From Saccharopolyspora gregorii (GTDB lineage Bacteria; Actinomycetota; Actinomycetes; Mycobacteriales; Pseudonocardiaceae), in the NCBI RefSeq assembly GCF_024734405.1, contig NZ_CP059556.1, positions 3,534,001 through 3,598,000 of the forward strand: a stretch of 64,000 bases of DNA. The letters run 5' to 3'. The translations under genes and the position numbers were made by a program. The notes under the pieces are model-generated. The model searched no databases. It was not told the origin of the DNA and saw only the letters and a list, made by a program, of their open reading frames with translations. This document shows, in pieces, positions 40,454 to 49,249 of the stretch (position 1 is the stretch's first letter; each line of letters starts with the position of its first letter).

Positions 40454-41844
40454 GCGGCACCGTCGCCGCCGTCGACCTCGGCGCCACCAGCGGGCGGGTC
40501 GTGCTCGGGCACGCCGGGCCGGGCGAGCTGCGGATGCGCGAGCTCGCCCGGTTCCCGAACGGGCCGGTGCGGGTGCGCGGGTCGCTGCACTGGAACGTGC
40601 TGGAGCTGCACCGGCAGGTGTGCGCGGCTCTGGAGCTGGCGGCGCGCGAAGCGGATCCGGTGAGCGTCGGCATCGACTCGTGGGCGGTGGACTACGCGCT
40701 GCTGCGCGGCGGCCGGATGCTCGGGACGCCGCACCACTACCGGGACGAGCGCACCACCGCCGCCGTGGCCGACGTGCACTCGGTGATCGGGCCGGCGGAG
40801 CTGTACGAGGTCAACGGGTTGCAGCACCTGCCGTTCAACACGATCTTCCAGCTGGCCGCGGACCGGCGCAGCGGGCTGCTGGCGGTGGCCGAGCGGATGC
40901 TGCTGCTGCCGGACCTGCTGGCGTACTGGCTGACCGGCGAGCAGGTCGCCGAACGCACCAACGCCTCCACCACGGGGCTGCTGGACGTGCGCACCGCCGA
41001 GTGGTCGGAGCCGCTGGCGGCGCGCCTCGGCCACGACCGCGGGCTGCTGCCGCCGCTGGTGTCGCCGGGTGAGCGGATCGGTGCGCTCGACACCGGCGTG
41101 CCGGTCACCGCGGTCGGGTCGCACGACACCGCCTCCGCGGTGGTCGCGGTGCCCGCCCGGGACGAGTCGTTCGCCTACATCTCCTGCGGGACGTGGTCGC
41201 TGGTCGGCGTCGAGCTGGAGCGCCCGCTGCTGTCGGAGGCGGGCCGGGCCGCGAACTTCACCAACGAGCTCGGCGTCGACGGGCGGATCCGGTACCTGCA
41301 CAACGTGATGGGCCTGTGGCTGCTGACCGAATGCGTCGCGGAGTGGGAGCGCACCGGACCGGCCGTGGACCTGCCCGCGCTGCTGGCGGCGGCCGCCGAG
41401 GTGCCGCCGGTGGCCGAGTTCGACGCGGACGACCCGCGGTTCCTCGCGCCCGGCGACATGCCCGCGCGCATCACCGCGTGGCTGACCGAGCACGACCGGC
41501 CGGTTCCCCGCGACCGCGCCGAGTTCACCCGCTGCATCCTGGAGAGCCTCGCGTCCGCGTACGCGGAATCCGTGGCGCGGCTGGAGATCCTCACCGGACG
41601 CGCGTTGTCCGCGGTGCACGTCGTCGGCGGCGGGGCGCGGAACGAGCTGCTGTGCCGGTTGACCGCCGAACGCACCGGACGACCGGTCGTCGCCGGGCCG
41701 GTCGAGGCCACCGCCCTCGGCAACGTCCTCGTGCAGGCCCGCGCCGCCGGGCTGCTGACCGGTGGCCTGGAATCGCTCCGGGCGCTGGTCCGGTCGACCG
41801 CGGAACCCCGCACCTACCGGCCCGGTGAGGTCAGAGCGCGCTGA
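40450..41844 (+). CDS. rhaB: Rhamnulokinase
   Basis: The 464-aa FGGY kinase has 'AVDLGATSGRVVLG' (the RhaB-specific phosphate-1 motif), 'SVGIDSWAVDYALL', 'HHYRDERTT', 'NGLQHLPFNTIFQL', 'TAVGSHDTASAVVAVP' (catalytic Asp) and 'VHVVGGGARNELLCRLTA' (adenosine loop). It phosphorylates L-rhamnulose at O1. It is the last gene of the rhamnose operon. Its 3' end overlaps the convergent GntR gene by 14 bases, so there is no room for a separate terminator. Confidence 0.93.
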   Translation: MSGTVAAVDLGATSGRVVLGHAGPGELRMRELARFPNGPVRVRGSLHWNVLELHRQVCAALELAAREADPVSVGIDSWAVDYALLRGGRMLGTPHHYRDERTTAAVADVHSVIGPAELYEVNGLQHLPFNTIFQLAADRRSGLLAVAERMLLLPDLLAYWLTGEQVAERTNASTTGLLDVRTAEWSEPLAARLGHDRGLLPPLVSPGERIGALDTGVPVTAVGSHDTASAVVAVPARDESFAYISCGTWSLVGVELERPLLSEAGRAANFTNELGVDGRIRYLHNVMGLWLLTECVAEWERTGPAVDLPALLAAAAEVPPVAEFDADDPRFLAPGDMPARITAWLTEHDRPVPRDRAEFTRCILESLASAYAESVARLEILTGRALSAVHVVGGGARNELLCRLTAERTGRPVVAGPVEATALGNVLVQARAAGLLTGGLESLRALVRSTAEPRTYRPGEVRAR

Positions 41845-42496
41845 TCCGCGTCCCGTCCACTTCGGGCAGCGCGTCGATGACGCTGCGCAGGTGCTCGCGC
41901 ATCGCCTGCTCGGACGCCACCGGGTCGCCCGCGCAGATGGCGTCGACGATCGCCAGGTGCTGCGGCAGCGACACGCCGGGGCGGCCGGGGTGCAGCGCGA
42001 GGCGGAACTGGTGGCGCACGTTCTGCCCGCGCAGCCTGCTGAGCACCTCGTGCGCCGTGCGCTGCCCGCTGACGCGCAGGACCAGGGAGTGCAGCCGCTT
42101 GTTCAGCTCCGAGTAACCCCACACGTCGCCGCCGGCGACCGCGGCCCGCATCTGCTCGGCGATCTCGCGCAGCTCGGCCTTGTCGTCGTCGGTGGCGCGT
42201 TCGGCGGCGCGCGCCGCGCACAGGCCTTCGACGACCATCCGCACCTCGGTGATCTCGATGGCCTCGTCGAGCGGCACGGCGCGCACCCGGGCGCCGCGGT
42301 TCTGCACGCGTTCCACGAGGCCTTCGGTGGCCAGCTGCACCAGCGCGTTGCGGACCGCGCCGCGACCCGCGTCGAACTGCTCGGAGAGCTCGGCCTCCAC
42401 CAGGCGCTGGTTGGGCGCGAAGTCGCCGCGGGTGATCGCGTCCCGGATCTCGTCGACCACCGCCGACCGCCCGGAGTCGCGCTTCGCTGTCGTCAC
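41831..42496 (-). CDS. GntR-family (FCD) regulator of the aromatic operon
   Basis: The 221-aa protein has a winged helix at residues 12-70 ('RDAITRGDFAPNQRLVEAELSEQF' split here as family pattern; 'RNALVQLATEGLVERVQNRGARV') and a helical FCD domain whose 'ELNKRLHSLVL', 'HLAIVDAI' and 'MREHLRSVID' supply the metal/acid-binding His residues. The GTG lies 46 bases after the AAHS transporter gene. The gap holds GATTGCGAACAATT, similar to GATTGTTAACAATC in front of the tautomerase gene, so it probably controls both itself and the whole aromatic operon. Confidence 0.85.
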   Translation of the reverse strand: MTTAKRDSGRSAVVDEIRDAITRGDFAPNQRLVEAELSEQFDAGRGAVRNALVQLATEGLVERVQNRGARVRAVPLDEAIEITEVRMVVEGLCAARAAERATDDDKAELREIAEQMRAAVAGGDVWGYSELNKRLHSLVLRVSGQRTAHEVLSRLRGQNVRHQFRLALHPGRPGVSLPQHLAIVDAICAGDPVASEQAMREHLRSVIDALPEVDGTRISAL

Positions 42497-42515
42497 TGGC
42501 CTACCCCGTACCGAT

Positions 42516-42529
42516 GATTGCGAACAATT
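42516..42529. promoter_or_regulatory. GntR-type operator before the GntR gene
   Basis: GATTGCGAACAATT has arms ATTG/CAAT around four bases. TTTTGTCCA follows, and its inverse TGGACAAAA follows the matching site at 50498. Autoregulation is likely. Confidence 0.6.
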
Positions 42530-42542
42530 TTGTCCACCGAGT

Positions 42543-43877
42543 CTAACCGCCGGCCTCGGAGCGCTGCCGCGAGGAGCGCGGACCGCGGAACCGGATGGTC
42601 AGGCTCGCCAGCGCCATCATCGCCGCACCGAACAGGCCGGTGACCGCGAACGCGGTGAAACCGAGGTCGGCGCGGCCCGCGGCGAGCAGCGCACCGCCGA
42701 GCCACGGCCCGAAGACCGCGCCGAACCGCCCCATCCCGGCCACCCAGCCCAGCGCGGTGTCCCGGTCGCCCGCGTCGTGGTGGGCGCCGACGGCCGCGTA
42801 GACCATGCTCTGCCCGCTGAACAGCAGCAGCCCGGCGAAGAACACCACGACGTAGAGCACCGCCACCGGCAGGTGCACGCCCAGCAGGTGCACGAACACC
42901 GCAGTCAGCGCGAACCAGGCGACCACGATCCGCCGCGCCCCGACCAGGTCGGCGAGCCGGCCGGCCACGACCATGCCGACGATGCCGCCGACGTTGAGCG
43001 CGGTGGAGAACAGCAGCGCGTCACCGGTCTCGTAGCCGAGGTCACCCATGATCTTCGGCAGCCACTGCCCCACCCCGTACACCAGCATCAGCCCGGCGAA
43101 CGAGGTGAGCCAGAACAACAGAGTCACCGGCCACCGCCCGCCGCGGAACAGCGCCCGCAGGCCCGCCCAGCGGTCCGGCCGCTCCGGTGCGGGAGCGGCC
43201 GGGACGGGAGCGGCCGAGGCGAGGCCGTGCTCGGCCGAGACCGCGGCCGCCTCCTGCGACCTGCCGCGACCGGCCAGGATCGCCGGGGACTCCGGCAGCA
43301 GCCGGACCGCCACCGGTAACAGCACCACCGCGGGCACCGCGCCCGCGACGAACACCCAGCGCCACCCGGCGGTGTCGACCAGCACCAGCGCGATGAGCGG
43401 CGCGAGCGCCCCGCCCGCCTGGTGCGCGGTCATGATCACCCCGGTGGCCAGCGCCCGGCGGTTCCCCGGCCAGAACTCCATGCCGTAGGCGATGGCGATC
43501 GGCAGCAGCGCACCGAGCCCGAAACCGCACAGCAGCCGGCAGAACCCGAACACGACCGCGCTCCCGGCCAGCCCGGAGCCGAGGGTCGCGGCGGTGAACA
43601 GCGCCACCGAGGCGAACACCGCCGGGCGGCGCCCCACCCAGCGGGTGACGGTGCCGGACAGGACGGTGCCGACGAGCATCCCGAAGGTGGTGGCGCTGCC
43701 GATCTCGCCTGCGGTCGCGTCGGTGAGCCCGAGCTGCCCGGAGCCGATCATCTCGGGCAGCACCGAGCCGTAGACGAAGGTGTCGATGCCGTCGAGCAGC
43801 ACCAGCGCCCAGCACAGCGCGATGACGACCGCGCGCCGCCGGGCGGTCGGGTCGGGGGTGGTCGTGGTCCGGTTCAT
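42543..43877 (-). CDS. MFS aromatic acid:H+ symporter (AAHS family)
   Basis: The 444-aa protein has twelve membrane segments. 'LLDGIDTFVYGSVLPEM' in segment 1 has the D-G-x-D pattern diagnostic of the AAHS family (PcaK, BenK, GalT), and 'GRLADLVGARRIV' is the second motif A. Another motif A lies near residue 75 ('GTVTRWVGRRPAV'). It imports an aromatic acid. GAGGAG lies 9 bases before the ATG. It is in the operon with the ring-cleavage and downstream genes, so gallate, protocatechuate or a relative is the likely cargo. Confidence 0.9.
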   Translation of the reverse strand: MNRTTTTPDPTARRRAVVIALCWALVLLDGIDTFVYGSVLPEMIGSGQLGLTDATAGEIGSATTFGMLVGTVLSGTVTRWVGRRPAVFASVALFTAATLGSGLAGSAVVFGFCRLLCGFGLGALLPIAIAYGMEFWPGNRRALATGVIMTAHQAGGALAPLIALVLVDTAGWRWVFVAGAVPAVVLLPVAVRLLPESPAILAGRGRSQEAAAVSAEHGLASAAPVPAAPAPERPDRWAGLRALFRGGRWPVTLLFWLTSFAGLMLVYGVGQWLPKIMGDLGYETGDALLFSTALNVGGIVGMVVAGRLADLVGARRIVVAWFALTAVFVHLLGVHLPVAVLYVVVFFAGLLLFSGQSMVYAAVGAHHDAGDRDTALGWVAGMGRFGAVFGPWLGGALLAAGRADLGFTAFAVTGLFGAAMMALASLTIRFRGPRSSRQRSEAGG

Positions 43878-43985
43878 GGCGGGCTCCTCGCTGCCGACCT
43901 GTGCACTACCGGGTGGGGACCTGTCGAGGTGGAGAACTGCCGAGCTTCGAACGGTCCGGCCGGAGAACCGCCGGACGACGCGGGA

Positions 43986-45083
43986 TCAGTCGACCGGCGG
44001 AGTGCCGTGGGTGTGGAAGGACTCGATGGTCTGCAGACCCCAGGCCTGGCCCCGCGCCCGTTCCCGCTCGGTCCAGGTGATCAGCGGCCAGTCGGGGGCG
44101 AGCACCAGGCGGGTCAGCGGGTTGCACAGCTCGACCCGGTTGCCACCGGGTTCGTAGACGTAGAGGAAGAAGGTCTGCTGGATGGCGTGCTTGTGCGGCC
44201 CGGTCTCGATGAACACGCCGGTGTCGACGGCGAGGTCGGCGGCGCGCAGCACGTCCTCGCGGGTGTCGGTGGCGAAGGCGATGTGGTGCAGCCGTCCCGA
44301 GGAGCCGGTGTGGTCCTTGGTGTGCACGAGGTCGTAGGACTTCTGGGTGAAGGTCTGCCAGCGGGCGGCGATCTCGCCGTCGTCCAGCCGGATCTGCTCG
44401 GTGGGGCGGGCACCGAGCACGTCGACGAGGAAGCCGCTGGCCCGCGCGACGTCGGCGGCGAGGTAGTTGACGTGGTCGAGCCTGCGGACTCCGACGCCGT
44501 GGCCGGGTTTGGCCTGCGGCTGGTTCTTCAGCGCGGGCGCGAGTTCGTCGGGCGCCTCGTACCAGGACGTCTCGTGGTAGAGCGCGATCTCGTGCCCGTC
44601 CGGGTCGACCGTGGTCCACAGTGGACCGATGCCGGGTTCGTCGCGCACCCACCGCCCGCTGCCGCCCGCGGCCCGCACCGCCGCCGTGCGGCGCTCCAGG
44701 GCTTCGGCGGAGGAGCAGCGCAGCGCGGTGCGGCCGACGCCCGGCCGGTCGCGGCGGGTCACCACGAGGCTGTGGTGCTCGTAGTCGTCCCAGGTGCGCA
44801 GGTAGGTGTGGTCCCCGTCCTGCGCGGTGGTGGTGAGCCCGAGGAATTCGGTGCAGAAGGCCACCGTGTCCGCGGGGCACGGCGTGAACAGCTGGACGTG
44901 CCCGAGGTGGGCGACGTCGCCGAGCGGCGGGCGCGTGGGCGTGTCGGCGACCATCCGCGCGAGGGTGGTGAGCTGCTCCGGGACGGGGTTCTTCGGGACG
45001 GGGTTCTTCGAGACGGGGTGTTCCGGGAGCGGGCTCTCCTGGGCCGGGTTCTCCTGGACCGGCTCTTCCGGGACCGGGTTCAT
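43986..45083 (-). CDS. VOC-fold extradiol dioxygenase with N-terminal pentapeptide repeat
   Basis: The 365-aa protein has two VOC (type I extradiol) modules. The C-terminal one carries the expected Fe ligands: His204 ('RLDHVNYL'), His266/267 ('RLHHIAFATD') and Glu318 ('NRVELCNP'); Tyr308/310 and His297/299 are candidate acid-base residues. It resembles catechol 2,3-dioxygenases. Residues 3-37 are seven pentapeptides of the form P-V-x-x-x, encoded by a 15-base tandem repeat. GGAGGAGAGG sits properly before the ATG, so the repeat is translated. It is the only dioxygenase in an operon whose other enzymes belong to the gallate/protocatechuate 4,5-cleavage route, which usually uses the unrelated LigAB/GalA type. 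The substrate is inferred. Confidence 0.8.
   Translation of the reverse strand: MNPVPEEPVQENPAQESPLPEHPVSKNPVPKNPVPEQLTTLARMVADTPTRPPLGDVAHLGHVQLFTPCPADTVAFCTEFLGLTTTAQDGDHTYLRTWDDYEHHSLVVTRRDRPGVGRTALRCSSAEALERRTAAVRAAGGSGRWVRDEPGIGPLWTTVDPDGHEIALYHETSWYEAPDELAPALKNQPQAKPGHGVGVRRLDHVNYLAADVARASGFLVDVLGARPTEQIRLDDGEIAARWQTFTQKSYDLVHTKDHTGSSGRLHHIAFATDTREDVLRAADLAVDTGVFIETGPHKHAIQQTFFLYVYEPGGNRVELCNPLTRLVLAPDWPLITWTERERARGQAWGLQTIESFHTHGTPPVD
44973..45077 (-). repeat. 15-base tandem repeat inside the dioxygenase gene
   Basis: Seven in-frame 15-base units encode PVPEE, PVQEN, PAQES, PLPEH, PVSKN, PVPKN and PVPEQ. The near-identity of the last units suggests recent slippage and possible length variation between strains. 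Confidence 0.8.
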
Positions 45084-45104
45084 GCGACCTCTCCTCCGAA
45101 GGGT

Positions 45105-46490
45105 TCAGCGACCGGTGGCGGGTTCCGGCGCCGCCGACTCGGCGCGCAGCCGGATCTTGCGGGTGGCGGGTCCGAACAGCGCCAGCGCGATCGCCCCCAC
45201 CACCCAGGTTCCCGCGATGAAGTAGAAGACGGTCCGGTAACCGTGGCCGCTGTAGAGCGCGGCGATGATCAGCGGCCCGAAGGCGTTGGACAACCGGCCC
45301 AGCCCGTAGGAGATCGAGGTGCCCAGCGACCGGCCGCCGGTGTCGTAGAGCTCCGGCGAGTAGGCGTAGGCCAGCGAGGTGTAGCCGCGTTCGAACAGGT
45401 TCACCAGGAAGCCGAACACGACGACCAGCACCGGCAGGAACGTCAACCCGTACAGCAGCCCGGAACCGGCGATGATCAGGCCGAAGACCACCAGCGCCCA
45501 CTTGCGCTCGAACCGATCGGTGACCTGCGCGGCCAGGAACGACCCGAGCGGCGCGCCGACGGTGGTGAGCGCGACGAAGAAGATGGAGTCCTCCACGCTG
45601 ACGCCCTCGGCGGCCAGCAGCGTCGGCGCCCACGAGGAGAAGCCGAAGAACCCGATGGTCTGGGTGATCCACAGGACCGAGAGCAGCACGGTCGGGAACA
45701 GGAACTTGCGCTGCTTGAGCAGGCGCAGTCCCGGTTTCGCGGTGGCCGCCGCCGCGACCGGTTCGGCGGCGGCGGGCAGGGCGCCGTGCTCGTCGACGGC
45801 CTCGTCCTCCAGCCGCCGCAGGACCGCCTCGGCCTCCTCGCGGCGGCCGCGGTTCTCCAGCCACTGCGGGGATTCGACGAGCTTGCGCAGGAAGAACAGG
45901 AACAGCACGCCGAGCGCGCCCCACAGGTACACCAGCCGCCAGGTCTGCTCCCCCATCGGCACGACCAGCGCGGCGATCAGGTTGGTGACCGGGGTCCCGC
46001 AGATGCCGATCATGATCACGTAGGCCTGGAACTTGCCGCGCTTCGCCCGCGGGAACAGCTCGTTGAGGTACACGACCGCGACCACGGTCATCGCGGCGAG
46101 CCCGGCGCTGGTCAGCACCCGGAACACGCCCATCGAGGCGATGTCCCAGGCGAACACCGTCGCCAGCGACCACACCGAGAACCACACCGTGGTCAACGTC
46201 AGCGTCCGCTTCCGGCCCAGCCGGTCGGCCATCCCACCGGCCACCACCGACCCGAGGAACATGCCGACGAACGACAGCGAGGTCACGTAGGCGATGTGGC
46301 CGACGTCGGCGCCCCACTGCTCGCGGACCTTCGGCGCGGTGATGGCGAAGGTGTTGATGTCGGCGAACTCGAAGAAGTACGCGAACGCCAGGGCGGCGAT
46401 CGTGGTCCGGTGGAACCGGGAGATCGGCAACCGGTCGAGCCGGTTCGCCGAGTTCGCGGCCCGTTCGTCGCCGTTGACGGGGTGCTGCAC
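45105..46490 (-). CDS. MFS transporter in the aromatic operon
   Basis: The 461-aa protein has twelve membrane segments, with 'EFADINTFAITAPKV' in segment 1, 'GGMADRLGRKRTL' (motif A) and 'ELFPRAKRGKFQAYV' after segment 4. It resembles metabolite importers of the sugar-porter/SV2-like group. The GTG has GAGGAG 7 bases upstream. It sits between the dioxygenase (22 bases) and the PDC lactonase (45 bases), so it very likely imports the aromatic substrate or a ring-cleavage product such as PDC. With the AAHS protein it makes two transporters in one operon. Confidence 0.85.
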   Translation of the reverse strand: MQHPVNGDERAANSANRLDRLPISRFHRTTIAALAFAYFFEFADINTFAITAPKVREQWGADVGHIAYVTSLSFVGMFLGSVVAGGMADRLGRKRTLTLTTVWFSVWSLATVFAWDIASMGVFRVLTSAGLAAMTVVAVVYLNELFPRAKRGKFQAYVIMIGICGTPVTNLIAALVVPMGEQTWRLVYLWGALGVLFLFFLRKLVESPQWLENRGRREEAEAVLRRLEDEAVDEHGALPAAAEPVAAAATAKPGLRLLKQRKFLFPTVLLSVLWITQTIGFFGFSSWAPTLLAAEGVSVEDSIFFVALTTVGAPLGSFLAAQVTDRFERKWALVVFGLIIAGSGLLYGLTFLPVLVVVFGFLVNLFERGYTSLAYAYSPELYDTGGRSLGTSISYGLGRLSNAFGPLIIAALYSGHGYRTVFYFIAGTWVVGAIALALFGPATRKIRLRAESAAPEPATGR

Positions 46491-46535
46491 TGCGGTCTCC
46501 TCGGGGCGGGCCGGGCTTCGTCGCCCGGCCGTGGA

Positions 46536-47450
46536 TCAGGCCTGCTCGTCCGGCCAGTACAGGCGCATCGGGTTGTCCACCAGCAGCGCCTGCCGCTGCT
46601 GCGGGGTGACCGCGATCCGCGGGACGTGGTCGAGCAGGAGCCCGTCGTCGGGCATGTGGTCGGTGAGGTTCGGGTGCGGCCAGTCGGTGCCCCACAGCAC
46701 CCGGTCCGGGAAGGCCTCGACGGCGCGGCGCGCGAAGGGCACGACGTCGGCGTAGGCGTGCCGCTGCCCGTCGAGCGCGGGCGGGCCGGTGCGGGACAGG
46801 CGTTCCGGGCAGGAGACCTTGACCCACGCGCGGTGGCGGTCCGCGAACTCCAGGAACCGGCCGAACTCCGGCCCGTCCGGGTCCTGCGCGACGTCGGGGC
46901 GGCCGAGGTGGTCGATCACGATCGGCACCGGCAGGCTCGGCGCGAACTCCTCGATGTCGGGCAGGTCGCGGGCTTCGAAGTAGAGCACCACGTGCCAGCC
47001 CAGCGGCGCGATCTTCTCGGCGATGGCCCGCAGGGTCCGGGTCGGCGCGGTGTCGACGAGCCGCTTGACGAAGTTGAACCGCACCCCGCGCACCCCGGCC
47101 GCGTGCAGCCGCTCCAGCTCGGCGCGGGTGACGTCACCGTCCACCGCGGACACCCCGCGGGCTCGGCCGCCGGAGGCCCGCAGCGCGTCGACCAGGGCGC
47201 TGTTGTCGGTGCCGTGGCAGGTGGCCTGCACGATCACGTTGCGGGACAGGCCGAGGTGGTCGCGCAACGCGACCAGCTGCTCCTTGCCCGCGTCGACCGG
47301 GGTGTACTTGCGCTCGGCGGCGAACGGGAAGCGGGCGGCGGGCCCGAACACGTGGCAGTGCGCGTCGACCGAGCCCGCGGGCGGGACGAACGCCGGAGTG
47401 CTCGGTTCCGGGTGCCAGGGCAGCCACCCCGGGGTGACTTCGGTGCTCAT
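46536..47450 (-). CDS. ligI: 2-pyrone-4,6-dicarboxylate lactonase-like amidohydrolase
   Basis: The 304-aa TIM-barrel protein shows the amidohydrolase (cog3618) pattern: 'VDAHCHVFGP' near the N-terminus, 'GVRFNFVKRLVD', 'VIDHLGRPD', and 'LWGTDWPHPN' with the catalytic Asp. This set, including 'HVFGP' and 'DWPHP', matches PDC lactonase LigI. It opens 2-pyrone-4,6-dicarboxylate to 4-oxalomesaconate. I chose the ATG at 47450, preceded by AGGAGGAG. Its neighbours encode the tautomerase, hydratase and aldolase of the same route. Confidence 0.85.
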   Translation of the reverse strand: MSTEVTPGWLPWHPEPSTPAFVPPAGSVDAHCHVFGPAARFPFAAERKYTPVDAGKEQLVALRDHLGLSRNVIVQATCHGTDNSALVDALRASGGRARGVSAVDGDVTRAELERLHAAGVRGVRFNFVKRLVDTAPTRTLRAIAEKIAPLGWHVVLYFEARDLPDIEEFAPSLPVPIVIDHLGRPDVAQDPDGPEFGRFLEFADRHRAWVKVSCPERLSRTGPPALDGQRHAYADVVPFARRAVEAFPDRVLWGTDWPHPNLTDHMPDDGLLLDHVPRIAVTPQQRQALLVDNPMRLYWPDEQA

Positions 47451-47525
47451 GGGGTTCTCCTCCTGCCGCCGTGGCGGCGTGCGTCGTTGCACGGGATCGC
47501 CGGTTCCCGCTCCGGGACCCGGAGT

Positions 47526-48209
47526 TCAGTCCCGGTAGGTCAGTCCCATGGCTTCGAGCTTCGGGCGCATGCCGTAGAGGTCCAGGCCGAGCTCGCCCTC
47601 CTGGAACCGCGCCCGCTTGCCCGCTTCCCCGGCCTCCCGCTTCGCGGCGGCCGCCGCCACCTCCGATGCCTTCGCGGCGGGCACCACGACCACACCATCG
47701 GTGTCGGCCACGATGACGTCGCCCGGTTCGACCAGCGCGTTGGCGACGACGACCGGCACGTTCACCGAGCCGAGGGTGGCCTTGACGGTGCCCTTCGCGT
47801 TGATGGCGCGGGAGAACACCGGGAAGTCCATGGCGCGCAGCTCGTCGACGTCGCGGCAACCGCCGTCGATGACCAGCCCCTTCGCGCCGCGGGCGCGCAG
47901 CGAGGTGGCGAGCAGTTCGCCGAAGAAGCCGTCCTCGCATTCCGTGGTGCAGCCGGCGACCAGCACGTCGCCCTCCTGCACCTGCTCGGCGGCGACGTGC
48001 AGCATCCAGTTGTCCCCGGGCTGCAGCAGCGCGGTGACGGCGGTGCCGCAGACCCGCGCCCCTTCGTAGACGGGGCGGACGTAGGGCCGCAGCAGCCCGA
48101 CCCGGCCCAGCGCCTCGTGGACGGTGGCGACGCCGAACTCCGCGAGGGCTTCGACGGCGTCCGGGTCGGCGCGCTGGACGGTCCGGTGGACGATTCCGAG
48201 TTCGTGCAC
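47526..48209 (-). CDS. ligK: 4-carboxy-4-hydroxy-2-oxoadipate aldolase/oxaloacetate decarboxylase
   Basis: The 227-aa protein has the HMG/CHA aldolase (RraA-like) fold: '[15 protein letters not shown]', '[25 protein letters not shown]' (G-x-x-x-G-x-x-L-A phosphate-like loop; shortened from the sequence) and '[14 protein letters not shown]', whose Arg-Asp pair binds Mg and oxaloacetate. It splits CHA to pyruvate and oxaloacetate and decarboxylates the latter. The GTG has GAAGGAG upstream. It lies 14 bases after the hydratase gene. Confidence 0.9.
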   Translation of the reverse strand: MHELGIVHRTVQRADPDAVEALAEFGVATVHEALGRVGLLRPYVRPVYEGARVCGTAVTALLQPGDNWMLHVAAEQVQEGDVLVAGCTTECEDGFFGELLATSLRARGAKGLVIDGGCRDVDELRAMDFPVFSRAINAKGTVKATLGSVNVPVVVANALVEPGDVIVADTDGVVVVPAAKASEVAAAAAKREAGEAGKRARFQEGELGLDLYGMRPKLEAMGLTYRD

Positions 48210-48223
48210 GGTGCTCCTTCGGT

Positions 48224-49249
48224 TCAGCGGCCCTGCGCGGTCAGGCGCGCGTCCAGCCGGGGGTAGGCGCGGCGGGCGTTGCCCGCCTCGATGGCGGCGA
48301 GGGATTCGGCGGTGAGCCCGGCGCGCTCGACGTAGCGGCGGGTGTCGTCGAAGTGGTGCCCCGTGCGGGGGTCGATGCCGCGCACCGCGCCGACCATCTC
48401 CGAGGCGAACAGCACCGACTCGTGCGGGATCACGTCCAGCAGCAGGTCGATACCCGGCTGGTGGTAGACGCAGGTGTCGAAGAAGACGTTGCCCAGCAGC
48501 GCTTCCTCCGGCTCCGGCTTGCCCAGCGCTTGGGCGAGCCCGCGGAACCGGCCCCAGTGGTAGGGCACCGCGCCGCCGCCGTGCGGGATCACCAGGCGCA
48601 GCTCGGGGAAGTCGGCGAACAGATCTCCCTGCAGCAGCTGCATGAACGCGGTGGTGTCGGCGTTGAGGTAGTGCGCGCCGGTGGTGTGGAACGCCGCGTT
48701 GCAGCTGGTGGAGACGTGCACCATCGCGGGCACGTCCAGCTCGACGAGCTTCTCCCACACCGGGTACCAGTGCCGGTCGGTCAGCGGCGGGGCGGTCCAG
48801 TGCCCGCCGGAGGGGTCGGGGTTGATGTTCACCGCGACCGCGCCGAGCTCCCGCACCACCCGCTCCAGCTCGGGCAGGGTCGTCGCCGGATCGACCCCGG
48901 GCGACTGCGGCAGCATCGCACCGGGCGCGAACCGCTCCGGGTAGAGCTCCGAGACCCGGTGGCACAGGTCGTTGCAGATCCGCGCCCACGCCGCGGAGGT
49001 CGCGAAGTCCCCGACGTGGTGCGCCATGAACGAGGCGCGCGGGGAGAAGACGGTGACGTCGATGCCGCGCTCGTCCATCTGCCGCAGCTGGTGGGCTTCC
49101 AGGGACTCGCGGATCTCGTCGTCGCTGATCACCGGGCCCGCCGGGTCGGGCCGCAGCGCCGGGTCGGCCAGCCCGGCGACCTGCGCGTCGCGCCAGCGGC
49201 CGAGCGGCTCGGGGGCGGTGGTGTAGTGGCCGTGCACGTCGATGATCAC
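48224..49249 (-). CDS. ligJ: 4-oxalomesaconate hydratase (LigJ type amidohydrolase)
   Basis: The 341-aa TIM-barrel protein starts '[14 protein letters not shown]' (H-x-H metal pair) and has '[17 protein letters not shown]', 'VHVSTSC', '[20 protein letters not shown]' (metal His) and 'FASEMVG'. These are features of the LigJ group of amidohydrolase-superfamily hydratases. It adds water to 4-oxalomesaconate to give CHA, the substrate of the downstream aldolase. The GTG overlaps the tautomerase stop by 4 bases. Confidence 0.88.
   Translation of the reverse strand: MIIDVHGHYTTAPEPLGRWRDAQVAGLADPALRPDPAGPVISDDEIRESLEAHQLRQMDERGIDVTVFSPRASFMAHHVGDFATSAAWARICNDLCHRVSELYPERFAPGAMLPQSPGVDPATTLPELERVVRELGAVAVNINPDPSGGHWTAPPLTDRHWYPVWEKLVELDVPAMVHVSTSCNAAFHTTGAHYLNADTTAFMQLLQGDLFADFPELRLVIPHGGGAVPYHWGRFRGLAQALGKPEPEEALLGNVFFDTCVYHQPGIDLLLDVIPHESVLFASEMVGAVRGIDPRTGHHFDDTRRYVERAGLTAESLAAIEAGNARRAYPRLDARLTAQGR

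Noticed and set aside
47451-47525. Possible tRNA-like folding between ligI and ligK
   Set aside because: The 75-base gap has short GC stems but no T-loop consensus (GGTTCGA), no anticodon arm and no CCA end.
43422-48266. A 1,614-codon open frame on the + strand opposite the aromatic operon
   Set aside because: It is the longest open frame in the window, but it runs antisense to five well-recognised enzymes and transporters and has the low-complexity R/G/V/H/E composition of GC-rich shadow frames. The minus-strand genes have motifs, ribosome sites and tight junctions.
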